The notes beneath the pieces were generated by a model, which was not told the origin of the DNA, made no database searches, and worked only from the letters and a program-made list of their open reading frames with translations. From Diploscapter coronatus (Eukaryota > Nematoda > Chromadorea > Rhabditida > Rhabditidae): a stretch of DNA of 64,000 nucleotides. The stretch spans positions 77,763,249 to 77,827,248 of the forward strand of contig OZ038423.1 in the NCBI GenBank assembly GCA_964036155.1, given 5' to 3'. This document shows positions 27,070 to 37,000 of the stretch, one piece after another; within the stretch, counting starts at the first letter, position 1, and each line of letters begins with the position of its first letter. Made by a program: the position numbers and the translations under genes.

Positions 27070-30000
27070 ATGGGTTATCGATTGGCGTGGCGAAACGATG
27101 GACCTGCGTGAGTTTTTTCCTCAGCTTTCAAATCAATTCGATTTGATTTTTTTGGGTCGAATCATTCGAAGAAAAAAAAGTAAAGTGAATTGAGTCTAAC
27201 CCTAAAAATCCTTCCTCAAATATTCTTGCTCAGAATTCCGGAGCTAAATTTAGTTCCTCCTTATGAATGATGAAATGTTTTCATCTTTGAGTCATTTCAA
27301 CCCTGTTTCTGTTCGATTTCGATCTCATCCGGAAGTGTTCCTCTTTCTCTACTCTCTCTCAAATCTCCCTTGTCTCTCGTCCAATGTCAGCTCGTTAACA
27401 GCAGAGTTGTGAATACGACAGCTTTCGCCTTCAAATCAAAGTTCTCTCCATCTTCTCTTCCTCCTCTTTTTATCATATCACCTCCTTCTCACTGCAAATC
27501 TGGCTCATTCAAAGACTGACCACTCACGAAAATTTCAAACTTCAAGCTCATGGAGATAAGCGTTGATACATAGCAGGCAGGAAGAAAGACGAAACGCGGG
27601 CTGTGATATCCTTCAAATTCGCAAATCACAAATCTGCCTGGCAAATCCCGCCCCGCCCCCTCCATTTGTATAGATAAACAGAAAGGATCGAATTTCGAAA
27701 TTTGCGAAATCCTCAATCACTGCTTCATCTGCTCCATTCCGTCTTCTTCGCACTTCAAACTTTCGCACCTCTCATTTTGCTCATTTGCGCTCCTCCCTCA
27801 CTCCTACACTGCCGAACTGCAATTATGCGGTTCGCATTTCTAGTCCGAGATCCCGATGATCGAACGAAATATGCGGGGTAAGACGTGTTTTTGTATAGTT
27901 AAAGTCTCGAAAATCGAGAAAAACCATGTCACTCCTTGAATTAGAATTGTCAAGACTCTTGATCCAATAGTTGCACAATACCGTGTTCTTTAACAACCGA
28001 AAACAACGCTATTAGTCTTCGCACCCCATTTGCACGAATTTAAAATGCGATCAATATATACTCTAATAGTTTGATGTTAATGGAAATGAGAATTAAATTT
28101 TGAAAGATCTATGCCCAGGAGGATTACGGTTATCGATTTTTGTCCCTTTCATGAGTCCTGATTTTATCTGTACTAATTGTTAATAAACGCGGGATAGTGT
28201 AGCTGTCAACTCTTTACACTTCAAAACTTGTACCTTTCGCGACAAATTTGACAATTTTATGATAATTTTTTTCTACCTTTGCACTTCAAGGTGATCCACG
28301 TCTGATAGAAAAAAGTGACTCGATAGAAAAGAATGACAAGAATTTCTTGCTCTTTTTTATCTTCCACATGCATTGGATCAGTTGATTATGATCATCAGAG
28401 GTTTTCTTAGCACCAGAATCTTTATCTTAAAAAATCCCTTATTTCAGGAATTCACTGGAATGGGCCCCTCCAGTTCGCGTCATCGCAGTGGTCACTCTCT
28501 TCGCAGCCACATTGGATCTGATGGCCGATCTGCTCGTCTGCAATCGCATTGCTGAATTCCTCGACAACTTCCAGTCGCAAATCGCTATTTATGCTGCTTA
28601 TGGGTATTTCTTCTTTACGGGTGAGTTTTTCCTCATAAACTAGCATTTTTCTCGAAGCAATCTTATCTTCCTTTGGAAACTTTGAAAAACAATTCATGAA
28701 GATCAGCTTTACATGATGAACAGTGATGCCTTGCTTTGCGACAATTGAGCCAGAAATAACATGGCATGAAATGTTTATCCTGTCATTCTGACTCTATTTT
28801 CATATATTCTACGTGTTTTTACGTGACTTGTGAGCATCATTTCAGGTGTCAGTTTTTTCGTGTACATCGCAGAAATGGTTGATGTATGCAGAACGCTGAA
28901 ATACGATGAAGAGGACGTTTTCTATGCGCGGTTGGCGAAAAGCATGGTGCTCACTTTGGAAGAGGTCAGACATTTTATCGATTCTCTATGATCACGTCTG
29001 ATGGATGGTGGCTGGTGATTTGGTATGAGAAATAGAGTAAATAAGGGGGAAGATGAGCAGATCAGCAAAGATCAAACAATTGCAAGGCACTGACTTTGAT
29101 GAATTGGGAAAGATAGCGAAGGTCCACTCGCGAAAAATCAATTAGAGGAATTCTTGGAAGAAATATCACTTATCTTCCATCACCTGAGATGTTGATATCA
29201 TTTACGCAAGCTTAGAAAGTTGAGTAATTTGCACGAAGAAGCACAGATTTTTGATGCATTCGAGCAGACTCCATTCTTTTTTGCAATACTCGAGAAACTT
29301 CCGCCAAATTTATGAGCTAATAACCATGAAAGTGATTGTATGAATGATTGTCAATCAGATCAATTCTACAATTTTCTTCGTCTCTGCAAAATCACATTAT
29401 TTCTATCTAATGATATCATTGGCATCCGGGTCTTGTGCCCGATATTTTTAGTTGATTCGTAGGCTGTTTGGCTGTTAAACAGGTCAAAAAGTGCCTGCTG
29501 CTGCTGCTGTTGCCATCAATCAATAGACCCGGTGTCTTTGAGCAGTGACTGGGCTGACTGAGCTGTTGATTCGAATCAGCAGATCGAGGTCCCATCAGGA
29601 GTTGGGATTCTTTCTGCCTCATTCCGAGTGTAATGAACCCTGACTCCACTGCGTCAATCTTTCGGAAAACAGACTTTTTAGAATGCAAGAATGCACATGC
29701 AAACTGCAGAAATTTGAGAGACAGACCGAACTCTGAGGCCTATAATTCATCATGGAACTCGAAAACTTCAGCATTTTTCAGATTGAAAATCCATCGTGAT
29801 TTCGAATTTTTGAGACAAATCATAGATGCGAACATTTTTTTACAGAAAATTGAATGATTTTATTGTCAGTAATAAATCAATTGATATATAATAAACGATG
29901 CATAAGTTGAATATGCAAATGCTCAATGCGTAGCTTTCAAATTTTCCTCAAAGTAGTTTATTGAACTATTGAAATCGGGCGTACAAAGTTGAATTTTAGA

Positions 30001-32523
30001 TTTTTGCGTTTGTGTTTAACGCAAAGGTCTTGTGAGTCTGCGTGTGCGTTCCGTAAATTATCTCGAAAAGTGTTTTGCGTTAGCTATATTTATTAATGCG
30101 TTTTCTTTATACATCCCCGACTGAAATTCATTAAGTTTGCCACAGATAACATGATAATTTTTGCAGAGAAAAATCCGCGATTCTTATTTTATTTCAGTTG
30201 ATCTTCGGCTATAAGAACTTTCCAATAAAAATGCAAAAATAATATGTAAAGTAGGTCTCCGCTAAAATATATTTCATAAATGAATATTCTGCATAGTATT
30301 TTATCTTTTGTTCAAAATATTATCAAGCGTTCGTTATTTCACGTCTTCTTTCCATTCATTTCCAACCCGCTGTTCTCTCTCGCTTAGTGTTGGGGAATAG
30401 CGCAGGGAAACAGACTAGCATATCGCATTGGGTTTGCCGCGTAATATAAAAAGGGGAAGAAGGAGAGCGCAGCCAGAATGGCGCGTAGGAGTGCACTCGC
30501 AACTACACACCGGTCCTCCCTGTGACCGTGCACCGGACAGGCATCCATCCGGACCCCGCCCGGTGTTTGTGGGCGAAAGTCCCTGGACCCGCGGTCGAAA
30601 CGACCCATCGCTAGTCAGCGGTGACCGAATGTGGGAATAGTCGCAGCAAAGTGACGCACCCAAATCAAATAACAGCATAGGGCTTACTCACGCGGCATTC
30701 TTATTGCATTTTATGCTAATGCACTTCTCCTATTTGAATAGGAGAAAAGTAGAATAATTCATTACTTCGTAGCCCGCATGGTTTTTTAAGGGTATAGAGC
30801 GAGATAGGAGGAGATTCCCTTCCCCATGCTATTTCGTAGATTACGAATTATCTAAATTGCCATTGTGATTGTAGTCTCGTCAAACTAAATTTCTTAGAGG
30901 ATACAGTGGTGAGCAAAAGTTTGGAACCAAATGAAATGAAGAATAAAATCATTCGCCATAAGCTAAGCTTCCTAAACTTTTACAAATCTAAGCCTTAGAT
31001 TTCTTCTATTCTTTCGACTCCTTACATTTATGTCAGATTTTAGAATTATTTCTTTCTGAAGAGTAATTTCACCTTCTTGTTTAAATTATTATTCAAACTC
31101 AAATTTTTGCTAGCCACCATATGAAAATTTTATGACGATAACTCTTGATATCTTGCAGTTTCTAAATATAAAACGCCTTTCTAAATTTGTGTGTCTTCGA
31201 TGTTTTCCCTCTTGAGCAACAGTATTATTAGTCGGAAATTATTGTCTTGGTGTAGATGTATGAATTTTAGAAAATTTATGTCGAGCAATGTCAAAACATT
31301 ACACACTATGCAAGTTACGATATTTTGATGGGAAAATGTATACGTAGAATAATATTTTATGACCAACAAAACAACTAAAATATTCATAATACCGTAAAAT
31401 CTAAAATAGAATTCCATAGACTTATATTTTTCAATTTCCAAATCTTCATAACTCCTCATTTAACGATCGTAATCACTTCAAATCGAGATTAAATCTACTC
31501 TATACACTCTAAAGAACATAATAAAATACTTTCTGAGACGATACGAGTTGGGTATTGTGCAGTTTAGGCGTTTTGCGGAGTGGACTTCTATTAAGGAAGA
31601 CCTAATTTAAAGGGGCTTCTATTTTAGATTTTACGATAATTTAAATTTTAGGTGCCATTGCCGGCCTGCATGAATATTCTATTCACTAATGAACCCCGAC
31701 TATCTCTAGCAAATCCCGTATTCTTTTCCTCGTGTATCAAACTGGTAGCACTATCATGGGGAATAATAAAATTCACGAAACTACGATTTTTTTGGCCTTG
31801 CCTGCCACTAAATCCAAAGCATGAAATGAGGTACGAGAAATTTTAAATAATTGAAGTAAGAAGTAAAATCTTACGAAATTAAATATCTTCAACATTTATT
31901 TTCAATAATTGCTGAGAATTTACCCACAAAAGTCCATTTTTTCATCGCTGCGCCTATTTAGACCTTTTATCTTCGCAAAATTGAGGATAATAGTGTCTAC
32001 ACTTTCACTTTCTCAAGATAAAATAATCTAAATTCCGTAAATAATTATTCCGTCACGCTAACGCCAAACTAGAGAGTTTCTATTCATTCGAGTATAAGAA
32101 CTTTGCTCAATTTCAGTTTCAAAGCCATGTTGCACGAATTGTATTTTTAATCAAGAAATTGTAGTTGAATGATGAAAATATTAATTAGAAGGGAATATTT
32201 CACAAAATTTATATTCACATAAATTCTATAAAGGAATTAGGAAGTTTGCACTACAAATAATTACTACATTCTGGGTTTGTGGGAAAATTCTTGATTATTT
32301 GGACTCCATTAATTATTTGGTACTTTGGATTGTGCTCATTTATGGTCGATTCAGGGAAAATGTTCGTCGAATGTTTCAAATGACCTTGTATCGAATAGTG
32401 ATGATCTTCGTGAATATCTGCCACATTCTCGCTATTTATATCGTAATCATCAACATTATAGCGAGTAAGGATGGAGGCAAGGCAATTATCGTCAAAGATG
32501 GCGGCGTCAAACAACGATTATAG
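27070..32523 (+). CDS. Multi-pass membrane protein, family not recognised
   Basis: Five exons join in frame: 27070-27107, 28448-28620, 28846-28964, 31652-31830 and 32241-32523 (TAG), giving 263 residues. Donors are GT and acceptors AG; the phases (2, 1, 0, 2) match at each junction. About five or six hydrophobic segments are visible: VRVIAVVTLFAATLDLMADL, a pair around IYAAYGYFFFTGVSFFVYIA, FFSSCIKLVALSWGIIKF, a weaker one near LQIITTFWV, NYLVLWIVLIYG, and YRIVMIFVNICHILAIYIVI near the C-terminus. A charged loop (CRTLKYDEEDVFYARLAKS) lies between the second pair and the motif LEEVPLPACMNILF. The end is Lys-rich. I do not recognise the family and assign no function. Exons 4-5 are far more AT-rich in codon choice than exons 1-3, so the last two junctions deserve less trust. 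Intron 3 hosts an RNase P RNA and a MITE. Confidence 0.65.
27647..27660 (+). promoter_or_regulatory. Tandem GC boxes upstream of the alternative first exon
   Basis: CCCGCCCCGCCCCC in otherwise AT-rich DNA, about 165 bases before the ATG at 27825 and next to CT-rich sequence. It resembles Sp/KLF-type binding sites. A promoter role is inferred. Confidence 0.35.
27825..27877 (+). CDS. Membrane-protein gene: alternative first exon
   Basis: ATG, 17 codons (MRFAFLVRDPDDRTKYA) plus GG, followed by a GTAAGA donor. The phase (2) is the same as the 27070 exon, so both can join the exon at 28448 (GG plus G gives Gly; GC plus G gives Ala). A GC-box cluster lies about 165 bases upstream (27647-27660). 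The arrangement mirrors the alternative first exons of the RGS gene. Confidence 0.6.
30431..30712 (+). ncRNA. RNase P RNA (RNA subunit of ribonuclease P), intron-hosted
   Basis: RNase P RNA is the catalytic RNA that removes 5' leaders from precursor tRNAs. This GC-rich island in AT-rich intron DNA shows the family's hallmarks. CR-I lies at 30571-30590 (GGGCGAAAGUCCCUGGAC). CR-V lies at about 30671-30689 (AACAGCAUAGGGCUUACUC). They pair as helix P4: A77-A78-G79 and C81-C84 of the first with AGGGCUU at 30679-30685 of the second, leaving U30580 as the conserved bulged U. A CR-II/CR-III-like hairpin GUCGC-AGCAAA-GUGAC (30640-30655), preceded by GGGAAUA, resembles the human GGAACAGACUCAC / AGCGAAGUGAG pair. 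P1 can form from UGCCGCGU (30435-30442) and ACGCGGCA (30690-30697). A TTTT at 30709-30712 suits Pol III termination. The related RNase MRP RNA shares CR-I/CR-V but lacks CR-II/CR-III, so RNase P is preferred. The exact ends are approximate. Confidence 0.75.
30904..31119. mobile_element. Tc1/mariner-type MITE remnant
   Basis: About 216 bases flanked by TA dinucleotides. The left end reads CAGTGGTGAGCAAAAGTTT; the right end, on the opposite strand, reads ATGGTGGCTAGCAAAAATTT. These are imperfect inverted ends of the CAGTG...CAAAAGTTT kind found in Tc1/mariner elements, which insert at TA. No transposase frame lies inside, so it would be non-autonomous. The imperfect ends suggest an old copy. 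Confidence 0.5.
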
Positions 32524-33998
32524 CTTTTCCCCTCCATATAATGAAAAATTATTAGTCTGTTTCAATGAGCATTTACAATTTTCCCCTTGAACTTTAGTTA
32601 CACGCTAGATTAAAGTTATTCCTATTACTTTTTCTTCCAACCTACACAAAACAACGAGAATTTACATCCATACAAGCCCTCTTTCGCATTATGACGAAAA
32701 TTTTCATCGAAGAACAGGATTAATGAATTTTGCAAATTCTAAAGATTTTTGTCTCTTAGCTGTAATAGATATTTGCAAAATTAATTGAACCTATGAATTT
32801 CGAAGAATTAGGGAAATTTCAAAAAAGACCCAAAGCGCTTTCAATTTTGTCTTATCTCAAAGAAAAAAACTCCTGATAAAAGCATAGAAAATGCTATTAA
32901 TTTTCTTTTCTAAAATGGATGCACTTGAGATATTGCAAAGTGATATCATCTTTTCTAAATGAATACTTTTTGCATAGTTGTGAGTTTGGGTCCAATTATA
33001 CTGGTATAATGATTCTAATTAATCGATTTGAAATTATTATCACCTTGTTGAGCATTGATTGCGATTTTTTGTGAATGAACTTTAGGGTAGAATTTTTTTA
33101 TTTATAGAAGATTTTTGATACATTGCTCCTTCTCTTCATTATTCTTCGATTTTTTCATATGATCCTAATGGAGGACTAAGGATGAGTTGATAATAAAGCT
33201 AATATATCCAAAAATGATTATGAGACATCCTTTTATGCATGCAACATCTCAGAGAACTTATTTTAAGATTTCTACGCAAGAAAACCATTATAGTTAGTTA
33301 AAAATTTTAAAAAATAATAATAAAAATTCTAACCAGACTAAAACCGCCTATAAGATCTTTTCATAATGACATGAATTTGTGTGTTACAATAGTTGGTTTG
33401 ACATTTTAATAATGTTACAGATTTCAGTAGTTTGAAAAGAATGCATGCAAGTTGAAATATTTCTTCGTTTGCACTTTTAACAGTGTTATTTTGTGTGGAA
33501 TAAACTAGAGTTCACAGATTCGAAGTCAGAAGAACGACAGTCTTGTTTCCTTTCGTCTTCATTTAGCTGTGTAAATGCCGAGTATATAGGACAAAGTTCT
33601 CTCTGTGTTAGTGTGTTGTAAAGCTATGAATTAAGAATACGCGAGTGAGAATGTACTTTATCACTCAAATTTAGCCTGTGCGCCTTCTATGCATTGTGGC
33701 ACTTGCTCTTGCCTGCTTTCCTATAAACCCCCCATTATCTGGCCGATTCTGATTGCAGGTTTATCGCACTCATCGTCTCACTTCGTTTGCTTTTCCATGC
33801 ATATTTATCATCTTTCTGCCTTCTGCCTTTATCAGCTACTTCTCCCTTTCGTCTCTGCCCTATCAAAGATGGGATTGCCTGATTGTGCTTCGATGAACCC
33901 GTCCGACCTTCTTTCTCGAACCCGAGGTCTCTCCCGCAGTGTCTCTCAGTTCCCTCTCATAGTCCGAGTGTCTATCGATTGTATCTGTTCGTCATTCA
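32524..33998. other. Intergenic AT-rich sequence, no gene recognised
   Basis: Strongly AT-rich up to about 33.6 kb, then more CT-rich from about 33.68 kb. No exon chain or RNA gene recognised. A variant poly(A) hexamer AATGAA lies just after the membrane-protein stop. Confidence 0.5.
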
Positions 33999-34040
33999 AT
34001 GCTGTGCCCTGCATCCGCATTGCGATTCCCTGATCTGATA
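33999..34040 (+). CDS. Weak candidate first exon for the Gln-rich gene
   Basis: ATG, 14 codons (MLCPASALRFPDLI), then a GTAAGA donor in phase 0. That phase would fit an acceptor at 41230 (exon starting AGG TTC CCG), giving a 7 kb first intron. A GC box (GGGGGCGGGG, 34051-34060) sits just downstream. Support is only the ATG, donor and phase; many such combinations occur by chance. Confidence 0.2.
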
Positions 34041-37000
34041 GTAAGAGGTAGGGGGCGGGGCTGGCCTCGATTCGAGAATTGTCTCAATCGTCCCAACCGA
34101 GTATCGGGTAGCGAGATTTGCAATTCCAAGGTTACACACTCTCATAAGTGGATTGCACTCTATGTGGAAATAAGGGAAAACCAACAATCACAGCACTTTA
34201 TTCCTTTACTAGTTTCTCTAGGGTCGAAGGGTCATTCTAAACAAGGCTGCGTGAATTAACGATTAGATTTATCATTTTTAAGAAGAAAAATTCTTCAGGA
34301 AACGACATTTGAGCCTCCCAAAACAGACTTCGCGAACATTTTTCCACGAAATGTTCCATTTTCTCCCCGCCTATTTCAATATTTCAAATTAGCTGACAAC
34401 TGGAACGAAGGCTCAGTGCTAATTATAACGGGGGCGTTTTTAAGCATTTTGCGGAACAACATACAAGAAATTATCATCCTATGACGAGAAAAATAACGGC
34501 AGACAAACTTCGATAATTTTGTGCATAAAGCTAGCATTTATCTTGGTCGGTCATAAATCTGAGTCACTTAGTTGACACATTTCAGCAACATTTATTTCTA
34601 ACTTTCCTCCTTCTAAATGAGTTGTTGCGAGTGACGAGGAGGAGACTTAATAATTTGACTGAAACTCATATAAAAACTGTTGGTTTCGGCATTCGACTCT
34701 AAATTGTCGATTTTAACTACGAATTTTCAGTAATTTCAGCCACAGAATCAGAATACTTTGCGTCGCCGACATTTTTAGCGCGCAAATCACAAAATAACTA
34801 GAGGTGAAATACATTTTTATCGCTGTCTAGTAGTTTTAGACGTATATAATTGTAGTTTTTAGAACTCGCAGATCATTGAAACCTTCCCGATTGGATTTTG
34901 AACTTTGTTTCATTTCGAATTCGCGCACTCGTGTTGATATTTCGGTTTCAAAACGATGGAGGTACATTTTACTTGTGCAAATAGCATTATTCAATCCCTT
35001 GCTCTGTGTTCTCGGGGCATTGGGCGAAATGAGAAACGCGAAATGTTCCACAAAAATGTCTTATCATCACATGATGCAGAAAAATAAACCCCGAAAAATG
35101 CAAAACTGAACCCGGTAATTTTCAATTCGCTATTTGTGTGGGGCATTTGTTGGGAATCGTGTGCTTCCCATAAACGTCATCTGAGCTCGTGGTGTGGTGA
35201 TATTCTCTGCTTTATGTTCAGTCTTTTAAGCTTTTAAAGCTTCATCTATACTTTTCTTCCGCTATTCTTTATTCGCTCAATTTCCCTGGTGCATATTTTT
35301 GCTGCTGCATTTTCCTTTTCCTTTTCCGTATTCATTTTGCTCTGCCACAAATATCCACCCCGCCTCTCCCTTCTGCATAATGTAATGAGTACGAATGAGG
35401 AGAGGAGAGGAAAGAGGTGAACCGAAATGGATAACTTCGTGGCGAATGCTCTCTGCTTCTGCTCTTTTGCTCGGCTACTAGAGAGGAAAGACATCATTTC
35501 ATGCGCAGTCAATTTGTAAGGCTTTAATGAATTATGGAGGTCAGAAATTGCAGCGAATTTAATTTACTCCATATGGTGAGATCTATGAATGAAAGGCTTA
35601 CTGAAGCGAGCTTCCATAACCTGGATAAATGCCAAGTAATTCGATACTATTTATGCATCGTTCATCCATTCGTGTATATGAAGTTTGCTCATTTTCTGTC
35701 AAGGTAAATCCGTAAGTTTTGCGGAAAGATTGAACCATGATTTTGCGCGAAAAACGCTATACAGCTAATTTTTACTGATAAGCGTCAAATTGTGATATAA
35801 TGTGGAACCTAAATGAGCGTTTAACTCGATTACCTTCTTTGATGTTGATCACTAAACTTTTACTCATATCATTGGGTTCAGGGCTGTGCAAGATGAGTTC
35901 GGAAGCGAGCAAAGTTTTATCTAGAAAATCGCCAGGTTTCGGCTTTTCTGCTAAGGGACGTTATGAGTTATCTCCGCTGTATTAGATTGGCAGTCGTGAT
36001 CCATCAATGATTCGAGATAGTCTCTTATTGCCTCGGAGAGCGTCTCGAAAATGAATATCTTCGAAATTTTGATCTTCAGCATCGCTCACTATTTAAAAAT
36101 AATTTTTCCGCGTCTCTAATGTTTATCATAATTCTGAGTCTTACACGATATCCCTATAATCACTAGTTTTTCTGATACGACTTGGATAAGCTCTGTCGGC
36201 TCCATTGATAGGAAAGTACGAACTTTCTCACGGCTCTCATAGTCTGGCTATTTCGATGATGAAATTAGGACGAAAGCTGTTTTCAGAAGTTGAAGTTTTA
36301 GTAGTCTTGCCTGTTCATTTTCATAGAACACTTGAATACCTCACCGCGTCACCATTTCACCACGCTTGTTCGGAAATCTCACCGTATTTCTTTCTCGGTA
36401 TGGAGATGAATTTAGAGGAATGGTTAACTTTCCCTACCAGACTCAATTCTTTTTCGACCCCCACAAGGCACTATTTATCCATCAAATTATGTAAATTGCA
36501 CAATTATAGGAGCTAGTGACAGGAAAATAAAATTATCCTACTCAATGACGACAATAAAACAAAATCATAAGTTGAGAAACAATTTCTGCAACGTGATGAA
36601 GCACCGTGAGATTTCCGAATGCGCGTGGTGAGTTTTTCTCAAGACGAGCTGGGTAACGTGGCGGTCTTTGGTATTCCACACCCACTTTTGAGGAAAGAGT
36701 AGAGGATAAAGATAGAGGAAAAAGAACAAAAAAGTGAACGTGGAATACCGAAGGCCGTTGGTGACTTGGTTAGTTATCAAAACAGCCTTCTCATATATAT
36801 TATCCAAATATCGTTGAAATTCGCTGTTCAACTTCGTACTATCCTTCTTAGGAATCGAAATTTTAGCCATATTTCCTTATAAGTTTTTTCGTGATCCTTT
36901 TCATCTCTTATCTCCCTTCTATTCATTCCAGTCTAATTCTTTTCTCTGCTGCTGGTCTGCTGCTTTCTCGATCCTTTTACGCCCGCACTTGTGTGACCAC

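Larger units (their letters stand above)
28965..31651 (+). other. Third intron of the membrane-protein gene
   Basis: A 2.7 kb AT-rich intron that holds the RNase P RNA gene (about 30431-30712) and a MITE remnant (30904-31119). No protein-coding exon was recognised within it. Confidence 0.5.

Noticed and set aside
30384..30678. Overlapping open frames on both strands at the GC-rich island
   Set aside because: They are stop-poor because of the GC content of the RNase P RNA gene; the RNA-structure explanation is much stronger.
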